From Anabaena catenula FACHB-362 (GTDB lineage: Bacteria; Cyanobacteriota; Cyanobacteriia; Cyanobacteriales; Nostocaceae), in contig NZ_JACJTQ010000003.1 of assembly GCF_014698735.1 (NCBI RefSeq), positions 124,001 through 188,000 on the forward strand: a DNA stretch of 64,000 nucleotides. The letters run 5' to 3'. The stretch's first letter is position 1, and each line of letters opens with the position of its first letter. Under the pieces are notes generated by a model. The model ran no database searches. It was not told where the DNA came from and worked only from the letters and a program-made list of their open reading frames with translations. Below are positions 27,450 to 36,044 of the stretch, piece by piece. A program made the translations under genes and the position numbers.

Positions 27450-28374
27450 TTTTAGATTCTCCTGAAACTAACCCCACTAAAACCCCAGCCAAAGCCTGAA
27501 CGATCGCACGACTAGAAACATCTTCCCCACGTTTTAACCGATGCACACTACCTTTCAGAATCGGCGTTTCCTGAGAAATCACATCCTCCACACCGTCATA
27601 ATCACTGTAAATAATCGCCACCACCGACAAACCCAGCGACTGACACAACTCTTCCCAAGGTGCAATTTCACCCTCATCCTTCACCAAGATCACTGCATGA
27701 GTCGCTGCACCCATAATCAAACGGTTAGCATTAGAAATTTTCCCCCCCACATCAAACACAAATATTGGTGTATTAATCCCCCTGACTTCCTGTGCTTTGC
27801 GTTCTGCAAACTCTGGTGTAAATCTCGCTTTGTACTCTGCTTTTAACTTCTTGGCTAAATCCAAATCACGTCGTGCAGTTTCCCCAAACCATGAACCATC
27901 TCCATCTGGACATCCAGAAAACACATAGGATTCTGGTGCATTAGGAATCTGCAACAACGCTTGTTTTAAACCTTCCCGGAAGCAAGTCTTTCCTGTATTT
28001 GCAAAGCCACAAATTACCAATTTGATACTTGATGACTGCTTTGTTCGCACCACATCCAAAGTATCCCCAACTTGATAATCAGCGTTTTTACTAATCGTGA
28101 TTACATATCTATCTATTCCTGGTTCACCAATCTTCGGGTCAAACACAGCGATCGCATCATACAATTTTGATAACTTATCTGCTAATACCTGACTCACTAA
28201 TACTGTGATTCTGCCATTGATTTTAATTAAAGAACCACCTGGTAACTCCCCAGCAGCAATCATCTCGTCTAACTTAGCTGCTACATCACGGACAATTTTG
28301 TCACCTGTGGTCAGGGTAGCGCCAAATCCTACTTTTAAAACGTCACCGTCTAAACTGATATGGTAAGTGTTCAT
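27442..28374 (-). CDS. csx3: Csx3-AAA ATPase fusion with altered Csx3 active site
   Basis: The 310-residue protein joins a Csx3 domain (1-110) to a P-loop ATPase domain with Walker A GFANTGKT at 123-130 and Walker B-like IFVFDVGG. Csx3 proteins are cyclic tetra-adenylate phosphodiesterases (ring nuclease Crn3) and RNA-binding folds; Csx3-AAA fusions are known. Here the conserved VLAHKLAH-type segment reads VLADKLSK, with D66 and K70 in place of the histidines found in the neighbouring stand-alone Csx3. It may therefore bind but not cleave the signal. It precedes cas10 with an eight-base overlap. Confidence 0.82.
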   Translation of the reverse strand: MNTYHISLDGDVLKVGFGATLTTGDKIVRDVAAKLDEMIAAGELPGGSLIKINGRITVLVSQVLADKLSKLYDAIAVFDPKIGEPGIDRYVITISKNADYQVGDTLDVVRTKQSSSIKLVICGFANTGKTCFREGLKQALLQIPNAPESYVFSGCPDGDGSWFGETARRDLDLAKKLKAEYKARFTPEFAERKAQEVRGINTPIFVFDVGGKISNANRLIMGAATHAVILVKDEGEIAPWEELCQSLGLSVVAIIYSDYDGVEDVISQETPILKGSVHRLKRGEDVSSRAIVQALAGVLVGLVSGESKNG

Positions 28375-28436
28375 TAAATGGCGCTGAATTAGAAAATCAT
28401 TAAGACAAGACCCTTGTAATTTCGTTAATTACAACT

Positions 28437-28742
28437 TCAATCAATTAAGTCTCCCAGTTTATAGGCCGGATTGTGTGTGATGCAAATCACGTATTTACGT
28501 AATTTTGGGTCAAAAAAACCAATTGCACCGTAAATATGAGCTAATTTATGTGCCAACACAAAAGCTACAGGTATAGAAACGGGGCCATTAATCTTCAGCA
28601 GTTGTCCTCCAGTCAGTTCCCCCGACCGTGACATTTCCTCCAACCGCATAGCAGCATCTTTGACAATCTGGTCATTTTGGGCAGGTTCAGCAAAACTAAC
28701 CCGTAAAATATCGTCTTTTAACTCAATGTTGTAAGTAGTCAT
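28437..28742 (-). CDS. csx3: Stand-alone Csx3 (ring nuclease Crn3-like)
   Basis: About 101 residues from the ATG at 28742. An in-frame ATG at 28778 exists, but the chosen start aligns with the start of the fused Csx3 (MTTYNIEL against MNTYHISL) and follows AAAGG. The segment VAFVLAHKLAHIYGAIGFFDPKL retains histidines H65 and H69, and the end YKLGDLID matches the Csx3 C-terminal strand. It probably degrades cyclic tetra-adenylate to switch off the CARF-RelE effector. It heads the minus-strand operon, 62 bp before csx3-AAA. Confidence 0.8.
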   Translation of the reverse strand: MTTYNIELKDDILRVSFAEPAQNDQIVKDAAMRLEEMSRSGELTGGQLLKINGPVSIPVAFVLAHKLAHIYGAIGFFDPKLRKYVICITHNPAYKLGDLID

Positions 28743-28841
28743 TACCTTTAGTGATTCAGTAACAATCACATCATACATGGCACTGGAAGCAGCCTATTCC
28801 AGATTGGTCTATGCTGGACTTATACCCAAAATCCTAGATAA
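28743..28841. promoter_or_regulatory. Divergent promoter region between csx3 operon and WYL regulator
   Basis: These 99 bp separate the minus-strand cas operon from the plus-strand WYL gene, so both promoters should lie here or just inside the genes. A short inverted repeat TCCAG (28798-28802) and CTGGA (28814-28818) is a possible binding site for the WYL protein. No clear -35/-10 pair stands out. Confidence 0.4.
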
Positions 28842-30170
28842 GTGTCTGAGCAAATTTTTTCTGATGTTCCCCAAGTAGAACTGTTGCAATGGTTAGCACG
28901 CGGTTCTCTCAAACAAAACCTACTGCGTGCAGTTCGTTTGTGGGTGTGGTTATGTTCTTTATACGGAGAAGGTCAAGACCAGATATTCTTAGAGGATGGT
29001 TTTACCTTGGCAGACTGGAAAAACGCTTTCTTCAGTTCCACACACCCCAAAGGAGAAGCGATTCCTCAATTCCATGACCCTAACTGTAATTGTGCAAAAA
29101 CTACCGCTGACTGGTTGTTTGATGCCAAAACTGGATTGAATCCAGAAGATTGGAAACACTGTTTATTATCTCATGTTCATATCTCTAATTTAGATGAAAT
29201 CCTCGATAAACGATTATTTGGCGTAACTCGTCGTTCCTTACAAGCAGATTTACAAATCTTAGAAGAATTAGGTTGGCTAGAAATTCGAGAACAAAAATAT
29301 CATCGAGTCAAATATTTACCTTCTCGTCCCATCACCATAAAACACAATTATAATGAATTACATTTTCTCAATCAAGAAGATTTAGCAGAAATTGCTCAGA
29401 ATCTCTCTCAAAAAATCGGTGGTGTCCAGCGGTTCTTTTTTAAACTAGACTATGTTGTGACTGCTATAGACCAGGTTGAAAATTGGCAGGATGAACTCCG
29501 AAAACTCTGGTCACAAACTCCAGTACCACCAATCAGTTTAATTTATAATAGTGCCAGATTAAAAGACTCTGTAGAATGTTTGGTTTATCCAGTCTGTATT
29601 TACTATGTGCAACGTGCAGTTTATTTGTGCGCTTTTGGCGAAAGTCCTGATAAAAAAACAGATTGGTATAACTTTCGTTTAGATAGAATTGAAAATATTA
29701 CACCAATTGAATGGACAAATCCTGGCATTCCCAAGACTTTACAACAGCGTTATCACCAGAGGAATTTACCAAACTCAGAAGAAATAGAATTGCAAATGGA
29801 TAAAGCATTAGGATTTGATTTTTATTTGGAATCTCGACTGATGCTGTTACGATTTGAGCGAGATTATCATGACCGCTACATTCAGGATACATCTCGGCAT
29901 AACACTTTTAAATTGATTGGCTACCAAAAAGCGAAAAGTTTGATTCAAAGTTCTGTAATTAATTCAGAACAAAAGGCAGAATTATTAAAAGTTATGGAGA
30001 ATCGTTCACCAAAGGATGCTTATTATAGTCTTCAATATCGACATGGAGATAATAATGTAATTATGCGTTTACGAGCATGGCGACCGAAGGTAGAAATTCT
30101 ATTACCTTATGATTTAAGACAAAGAATTGCGGCTGATATTACCAAAGAAATAGGTTTTTATCATATATAA
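28842..30170 (+). CDS. WYL-domain CRISPR-associated regulator (TIGR03985-like)
   Basis: The 442-residue protein starts at a GTG (28842). An N-terminal helical half contains NCNC and a winged-helix-like KRLFGVTRRSLQADLQILEELGWLEIR segment. The WYL-type core has the signature DWYNFRLDRIENI with W275 and Y276, followed by a WCX-like C-terminal domain. TIGR03985-family proteins of this size occur next to type III loci in cyanobacteria. WYL proteins sense nucleotides or nucleic acid and control CRISPR or other defence genes. Its place between the cas operon and the array, divergent from csx3, fits local regulation. Confidence 0.75.
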   Translation: MSEQIFSDVPQVELLQWLARGSLKQNLLRAVRLWVWLCSLYGEGQDQIFLEDGFTLADWKNAFFSSTHPKGEAIPQFHDPNCNCAKTTADWLFDAKTGLNPEDWKHCLLSHVHISNLDEILDKRLFGVTRRSLQADLQILEELGWLEIREQKYHRVKYLPSRPITIKHNYNELHFLNQEDLAEIAQNLSQKIGGVQRFFFKLDYVVTAIDQVENWQDELRKLWSQTPVPPISLIYNSARLKDSVECLVYPVCIYYVQRAVYLCAFGESPDKKTDWYNFRLDRIENITPIEWTNPGIPKTLQQRYHQRNLPNSEEIELQMDKALGFDFYLESRLMLLRFERDYHDRYIQDTSRHNTFKLIGYQKAKSLIQSSVINSEQKAELLKVMENRSPKDAYYSLQYRHGDNNVIMRLRAWRPKVEILLPYDLRQRIAADITKEIGFYHI

Positions 30171-30584
30171 TTAGTCAATAATGAATGCTTCACTATTTGT
30201 AAACAAATAAATCTTGACAAGTAACTTGCTAAATTTTACTTTTACAGCGATTTTCGGGTAAATGAACCACATTTTTTTGTCTCACGCAGAGGCGCAGAGG
30301 CGCAAAGAGGAATCAAGAGTCAAGAGGAATCAAGAGTCAAGAGGAATCAAGAGTGTGGTCTAATTACATGAAAAATGCTGTAATATAAGGATAAATTTGG
30401 CAGACCGAAGCGAGGTCAAAAACCCCAGGGATTCGCCAAATCGCCAGAACCTAGATAATTAAATACTTTCAGCGTTTCATTAGTTTCAGTTGGCAGTTAA
30501 CCCAAAGCCTGAAATGAGGTTTTTTGAGAGGTCTGCCAAAATCACTCCTGGATTCCGCCCGCAGATTATGTTTCAGATGACGGG
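30171..30584 (+). promoter_or_regulatory. CRISPR leader region
   Basis: This AT-rich non-coding stretch lies upstream of the first repeat. It holds a direct repeat of an AATCAAGAGTCAAGAGG unit near 30310-30355. At 30396-30406 and 30530-30540 are perfect 11-bp inverted arms (TTTGGCAGACC / GGTCTGCCAAA) enclosing 123 bp. The opposite end of the array carries the mutated terminal repeat, so this side is taken as the leader, with transcription to the right. Confidence 0.65.
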
Positions 30585-31960
30585 GTTTCCACATAACTAA
30601 TCCCCGCAAGGGGACTGAAACACAATTAGATGCCTATGGAATTATTGAAAGGGCTATGTTTCCACATAACTAATCCCCGCAAGGGGACTGAAACTTTATA
30701 CTGACTATGCTGCATTCAGGATGTGTTTGGAGTTGTTTCCACATAACTAATCCCCGCAAGGGGACTGAAACTACAATTAGTGGAAGTAATCCGGCAATGG
30801 GATTAGCAAGTTTCCACATAACTAATCCCCGCAAGGGGACTGAAACGCTCCTACCTTACGAGCTAGACCTAAAGATAAGTCAGGTTTCCACATAACTAAT
30901 CCCCGCAAGGGGACTGAAACAGCTAACTCCCACGATTGGATCTAAATCTCTTGATGTTTCCACATAACTAATCCCCGCAAGGGGACTGAAACTTTATTGA
31001 CAACTTGGAACCACCAGAACTGACAGAAAGTTTCCACATAACTAATCCCCGCAAGGGGACTGAAACTTCCATTGAATCTTTCCTTTAACCAATCAAAACT
31101 GAAAGTTTCCACATAACTAATCCCCGCAAGGGGACTGAAACACTGTTTGCTCGACCCTGACCAGTTGATCTGATTGTTTCCACATAACTAATCCCCGCAA
31201 GGGGACTGAAACCATCCAAGGCATCATGAGTACAAGGTAAATCATTTTGTTTCCACATAACTAATCCCCGCAAGGGGACTGAAACTTTACTTTTTCAGGT
31301 GCAGATCAGCGTAATCCCTTTGTTTCCACATAACTAATCCCCGCAAGGGGACTGAAACTAGAATTGTTGGAGTAGCAGTTGAAGTACTAATAGGTTTCCA
31401 CATAACTAATCCCCGCAAGGGGACTGAAACCGGCTACAGCTTCGGCAACGCTAGAAACAGCAACGGTAGTTTCCACATAACTAATCCCCGCAAGGGGACT
31501 GAAACATCTCTAATACCTCCTGCTGTATTATATTCAACTCGTTTCCACATAACTAATCCCCGCAAGGGGACTGAAACTGTCCTTGGATATCTAGCACTTG
31601 TTCTACTACCTTCCTGTTTCCACATAACTAATCCCCGCAAGGGGACTGAAACAAAATTTCGTAAGATTGAATATAATATTTGCTTGATGTTTCCACATAA
31701 CTAATCCCCGCAAGGGGACTGAAACAAATTGATGTAATAAAGTGTGCGAGAATCAAGCATTTTTGGTTTCCACATAACTAATCCCCGCAAGGGGACTGAA
31801 ACATTGCAAAGGGAACGATAACGATGCCAACAGCAGTATCTGCAATAGTTTCCACATAACTAATCCCCGCAAGGGGACTGAAACATTGCAATGTTCTTGT
31901 AAAGATTCTTTTTGCCCCTCCAAGTTTCCACATAAATAATCCCCGCAAGGGGACTGAAAC
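30585..31960 (+). CRISPR. CRISPR array, 19 repeats of 37 bp and 18 spacers
   Basis: Nineteen copies of a 37-bp repeat begin GTTTCCACATAACTAATCCC and end GGGGACTGAAAC. The centre CCCCGCAAGGGG is self-complementary and can form the crRNA hairpin. Repeat starts are 30585, 30658, 30735, 30810, 30884, 30956, 31030, 31105, 31176, 31249, 31322, 31394, 31469, 31541, 31616, 31689, 31766, 31848 and 31924. Spacers are 34-45 bp. All repeats appear identical except the last, which has AAATAAT for AACTAAT, marking the trailer end. The ACTGAAAC end would be the 8-nt crRNA handle. Confidence 0.98.
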
Positions 31961-32002
31961 AGAGTAAAATACTGAGCATAAGATCATGTAGCATCAAAAA
32001 AA

Positions 32003-33136
32003 ATGCCAAGAGCAGCTACATCTAGCAAACGCAAAACCCCATCAAAAAATACCCCTTTGGTATGGGCTGATGATACTGAATTAGTTGGTTTAGTCTTTGA
32101 CCTGGAAGTCACCAATTCCACATTCCTATACTCGCAATATACCATTGGACTTCATGCTTGGTTTCTAGACCAGGTGCGGCAAATTAACCCAACCCTTTCA
32201 GCATATCTGCATGATGGCGAATCAGAAAAACCTTTTAACATTTCTGCCCTCGAAGGTCAACTACTGCCCACCGGAAAACAACTACAACTACAAGCAAATC
32301 ATATATATCGTTGGCAGATTAACGCCATTTCTCAACCATTAGTTCAGTTCTTGAGTCAGTGGTTAAACCAACCTCCAACTACTTTGAAATTAAGGGATGC
32401 TTCCTTACAAGTAAAACAGATAAGTATTGTCAATTCACCAACTACTTATAGCCAACTACTACAATCATCTATGGGAAACCACAGAAACATTAATCTGAGT
32501 TTTATTTCCCCTACCAGTTTTCGCCGCAAAGGGCATCATTTCCCCCTTCCTGTTCCCTTCAATCTTTTCCATAGTTACCTCAGACGCTGGAATGATTTTT
32601 CAGGAATGTCCATAGAACAAGACGCTTTTCTAAACTGGATAGATGAAAACGTCATCATTCATCAACACCGCTTAGAATCAGTCAAAGTCGCAGCTGGTAA
32701 ACGTGGTTCAGTGACTGGTTTTACAGGGGCAATTTCCTTGGGTTTGAGTAAAAGTGCTTTAACTAACATTGAGTTTACCCAGTTATTTTATGCCTTAGTC
32801 CAACTTGCTCCCTACTGTGGAACAGGCCACAAAACTACTTTTGGACTCGGACAAACCTGCTTAGAATGGATAGAACCAGAATTAAAGACATCCTCCGGAA
32901 TAATAACAAACTTGCTCCCAGAACGCATTGAGGAATTAACAACAATATTTACAGCGCAACGCAAACGAACTGGGGGAGAACGCACCGAAAAAATCGCTAC
33001 AACATGGGCAACAATTTTAGCACGGCGAGAAATGGGGGAATCATTACAAGTAATAGCTGAGGATTTAGAAATACCTTACACCACAGTGAAAACCTACGTT
33101 AAATTAGCTCGTCGGGCGCTTAAAGATAGGCATTGA
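32003..33136 (+). CDS. cas6: Cas6 crRNA endonuclease with C-terminal helix-turn-helix extension
   Basis: The 377-residue protein has a type III-style Cas6 layout: TIGLHAWFLDQVRQINPTLSAYLHD in the first half and the glycine-rich YCGTGHKTTFGLGQT (271-285) in the second. FRRKGHHFPLPVPFNLFHSYLRRW in the middle is the usual Cas6 strand-helix region. Residues about 325-377 add a helical unit with a sigma-region-4-like pattern (MGESLQVIAEDLEIPYTTVKTYVKLARRAL). This is not needed for Cas6 activity and may bind DNA. The start lies 42 bp after the last repeat, so array and cas6 may share a transcript. Confidence 0.88.
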   Translation: MPRAATSSKRKTPSKNTPLVWADDTELVGLVFDLEVTNSTFLYSQYTIGLHAWFLDQVRQINPTLSAYLHDGESEKPFNISALEGQLLPTGKQLQLQANHIYRWQINAISQPLVQFLSQWLNQPPTTLKLRDASLQVKQISIVNSPTTYSQLLQSSMGNHRNINLSFISPTSFRRKGHHFPLPVPFNLFHSYLRRWNDFSGMSIEQDAFLNWIDENVIIHQHRLESVKVAAGKRGSVTGFTGAISLGLSKSALTNIEFTQLFYALVQLAPYCGTGHKTTFGLGQTCLEWIEPELKTSSGIITNLLPERIEELTTIFTAQRKRTGGERTEKIATTWATILARREMGESLQVIAEDLEIPYTTVKTYVKLARRALKDRH

Positions 33137-33503
33137 GCCGAGATCCCTACGAAAACGGAAATAGAAGCTGAAAAGCCTTGTCAATTCTAGGTTTCAAATA
33201 TTTCGGGAGAGAGAGGAATAGCAACTTCAACCAATGTTAAACAGGGAACGATGCAATGCAAGTGAGTGTCAGAGTAATTCTTAGAATAACACTTTATATA
33301 GGGTACATGAGAAGCAGTTGATTTAATACAGCAGATTGCAGATCAATGAGGTACAGAATCAAAATTGAAACCTAGACACCAAGCCAGTTTTACTCCTGAC
33401 TCCTGACTCCTGAATTCTGCTATATTACTGTAAATCATTTACCTGCAATCTGCTGTAAGTTTGGAACCGAACACGATATGAAATGGATTAGACCTGGAAA
33501 TGG
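33137..33503. other. Intergenic region with repeat element copy A
   Basis: No gene is seen. Most of the second half is the dispersed repeat at 33327-33425. An outer inverted pair, CAGCAGATTGCA near 33329 and TGCAATCTGCTG near 33445, encloses it. Confidence 0.6.
33327..33425 (+). repeat. Dispersed repeat, copy A
   Basis: The unit runs from TACAGCAGATTGCA to a CTCCTGACTCCTGAATTCTGCTAT tail. The complement of 36408-36517 follows the same order: GGTACA, then AATTGAAACCTA, then GCCAGTTTTACTCCTGACTC. The two copies therefore lie inverted on either side of the CBS-PAS kinase gene. Confidence 0.65.
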
Positions 33504-36044
33504 CTAACCATTCTGCATTCTGAATATGTCGTTTAAGTTTTGCAATAATTGATTGGCAGTATAGGGTTTTAATAAAACTCCTTGCACTTCCATTTCATCA
33601 GCTTGAGGCAATACATCTGTGGTACTTAATCCACTAGAAGCAATAACTTGTACCTTTGGGTCTATTTTTTGCAAGGTGCGGATAGCAGTGATACCATCCA
33701 TTTCTGGCATCATCATATCCATCAAAACTGCACTGATTTCCTGTTTGTGTTGGGCATAGAGAGCGATCGCTTCAATTCCATTACTTGCAGTCATAGTTTG
33801 GTAATTGTGGTTTTCCAGGATGATTGTAGCTACGTCTCGAATTTGGGCTTCATCATCCACCACTAAAATCAACTCTCCTTGTCCTAGCGGCATTTCCAAT
33901 TGATCTTGAGGCTGATTTTGAGGGGCTTCTACAGCTGGCAAGAAGATCTTAAATTTGCTTCCTTGACCAACTTGGCTAGAAACTGTAATAAACCCATCGT
34001 GGCTTTTAATAATCCCACGCACCGTTGATAAACCCAATCCTGTACCAGCACCTACCTCTTTGGTAGTGAAAAATGGCTCAAAAATTCTCTCTAGTATACT
34101 TGGAGACATTCCAATTCCCGTATCCATGACAGTAATGACAATGTAACTGCCGACTTTGCCCTCAAGATGCATCCGGGTATAAGCTTCATCAAGGTACATA
34201 TTTTGCGCCGAAATATTGAGAATACCCCCCTCTGGCATAGCATCACGGGCATTAACTACTAAGTTAATAATCACTTGATGTAGTTGGGTGACATCTCCAC
34301 AAACAACCGAAAGGTCTTCCGATATTTGTGTCACAAATTCGATGGATTTGGGAAATGTATGCCTAGCAATTTGAATAATTTCCCCAATTAAGTGCCTAAC
34401 TTGTACAATCGTGCGTTCTCCTTTAAATCCTCGTGCAAAGGACAACACTTGCTTGACTAGATCAGCACCGCGTTTGGCATTGTTTTCAATGATTGTCAGC
34501 ATTTGCTGGTGGAGTTCTGGGTTTTTGTTGAATTTACCTTTGAGTATTTGCGCGGCTCCTAAAATGGGTGTCAATATATTGTTAATGTCGTGGGCAATGC
34601 CACCTGCTAAAGTACCAATACTTTCCAGTCGCTGGGTACGGAAAAACTGTTCTTGGAGTTGTTTTTTGTCTGTAATGTCAGTATCTACAATGAGGATGGA
34701 TTTGGGATGCCCTTCACCATCAAACATCAATGTCCAGCGACTTTCAACAATAATTTCCTGACCGAATTTAGTCACTTTACATAACTCACCCAGCCAAGAG
34801 CCATATTTAATTACAGCTTTCAGTGCAGCTGCCTCTTGTGGGTAAGAACTGGTGGAGTAAAAAAGATCCTTCAGGTTTTTACCCAAAGCTTCATGAATCT
34901 GCCAACCATATATCCGCTCTGCACCTTGATTCCAAAATAAGATATCCATCTGGAAATCTCGCACGAAAATCGCGTCGGTAGCGATATCCAATAGGGCAGC
35001 TTGTTCATAGATTTGCTGTGCCGTCTGCTTGCGCTCGGATATATCTCTAGTTGTCCCAATCATTCGCGTCGGCTGACCTGTTTCGTCATAGCAGACTTTT
35101 CCGCTATTGTTTAACCAATGTAGGCTACCGTTAGGCCAAACCGCCCGATATTCGATGCCAAATTCGCTTCCTTGCTCAATGGTGCGAGTTACAGCTTGTG
35201 TAAAAGATTCACGGTCTTCAGGATGGATTAAATTCAGAAAGTTTTCAATGCTAGGACATAAGGTGTCGCTGGGTAGTCCATATAGTGGCCCCATATTGGG
35301 AGACCACAGATAGTTATTATTTGTTATGTCCCAATCCCATATACCCATTTTGGCGGCTTCTAAAGCTAACGTCAGTCGCTCTTCACTCTCTCTGAGTGCT
35401 GCTTCTGCTTGTTTGCGCTCATTGATTTCTTGTTGCAGAGATTGATTAGCAGTTACCAATTCTACTGTGCGCTCTGCCACCCGTTGTTCTAACTCATCGG
35501 TAAGTCCACGCAAAACTGATTCTGTTTGTTTGCTCCCGCAAAGCTCGTCTTCAATTACACCTAATATTTTGACTAAATCCAACTCTTGTAACAAACCTGA
35601 TTCAGTTACTATTCCAACTAATTTTTCTTCATCATCGACAATCGGTAAATGGTGAATTTGATACTGCTTCAAAAGTAACAAAACTGTAAATATATCCCGA
35701 AAATCTGATTGTTTCAATGTGATGATTTGCTGCGTCATCACTTCAGCTATTTTTACCCTGGATAAATCCATGCCCAAGGCTGTTAATCGGAGTACATCCC
35801 TAATAGTAAATATTCCTAGTAACTGCGTTCCCTCTACCACCAAAACATAGCTAGTTACTTTTTTACTCAATTTGCTGGATGGAAATGATGTTGGGTAATT
35901 GGCAAGTTGACAGCAATCACTTTGTTCTTGATTCATCAAAATAATAGCATCGACTACATGACTATTAGGACTAATCATTAAGGGATAATGATCAATCAGT
36001 TTATGTAAAGAAGGCAAATCAATCAGCGGATTCTTGAATTGCAT
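33504..36044 (-). CDS. CBS-PAS-PAS hybrid histidine kinase with C-terminal receiver
   Basis: The 846-residue soluble protein has a CBS-domain pair at about 15-165 (KIAEVMTQQIITLKQSDF and HHLPIVDDEEKLVGIVTE). A short coiled linker is followed by two PAS domains (about 215-345 and 345-465). The kinase has phospho-acceptor H485 in GGIAHDINNILTPILG, a HATPase domain with VNARDAMPEGG and GTGLGLSTVRG, and a C-terminal receiver with D776 in LMDMMMPEMDG. Nucleotides such as AMP or ATP often bind CBS pairs; PAS ligands are unknown. No partner regulator gene is adjacent. The gene is flanked by inverted copies of one repeat. Confidence 0.92.
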   Translation of the reverse strand: MQFKNPLIDLPSLHKLIDHYPLMISPNSHVVDAIILMNQEQSDCCQLANYPTSFPSSKLSKKVTSYVLVVEGTQLLGIFTIRDVLRLTALGMDLSRVKIAEVMTQQIITLKQSDFRDIFTVLLLLKQYQIHHLPIVDDEEKLVGIVTESGLLQELDLVKILGVIEDELCGSKQTESVLRGLTDELEQRVAERTVELVTANQSLQQEINERKQAEAALRESEERLTLALEAAKMGIWDWDITNNNYLWSPNMGPLYGLPSDTLCPSIENFLNLIHPEDRESFTQAVTRTIEQGSEFGIEYRAVWPNGSLHWLNNSGKVCYDETGQPTRMIGTTRDISERKQTAQQIYEQAALLDIATDAIFVRDFQMDILFWNQGAERIYGWQIHEALGKNLKDLFYSTSSYPQEAAALKAVIKYGSWLGELCKVTKFGQEIIVESRWTLMFDGEGHPKSILIVDTDITDKKQLQEQFFRTQRLESIGTLAGGIAHDINNILTPILGAAQILKGKFNKNPELHQQMLTIIENNAKRGADLVKQVLSFARGFKGERTIVQVRHLIGEIIQIARHTFPKSIEFVTQISEDLSVVCGDVTQLHQVIINLVVNARDAMPEGGILNISAQNMYLDEAYTRMHLEGKVGSYIVITVMDTGIGMSPSILERIFEPFFTTKEVGAGTGLGLSTVRGIIKSHDGFITVSSQVGQGSKFKIFLPAVEAPQNQPQDQLEMPLGQGELILVVDDEAQIRDVATIILENHNYQTMTASNGIEAIALYAQHKQEISAVLMDMMMPEMDGITAIRTLQKIDPKVQVIASSGLSTTDVLPQADEMEVQGVLLKPYTANQLLQNLNDIFRMQNG

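Noticed and set aside
30707-31987. Short ORFs on both strands across 30.7-32.0 kb
   Set aside because: They read through CRISPR repeats and spacers; the repeated peptide comes from the 37-bp repeat, not from genes.
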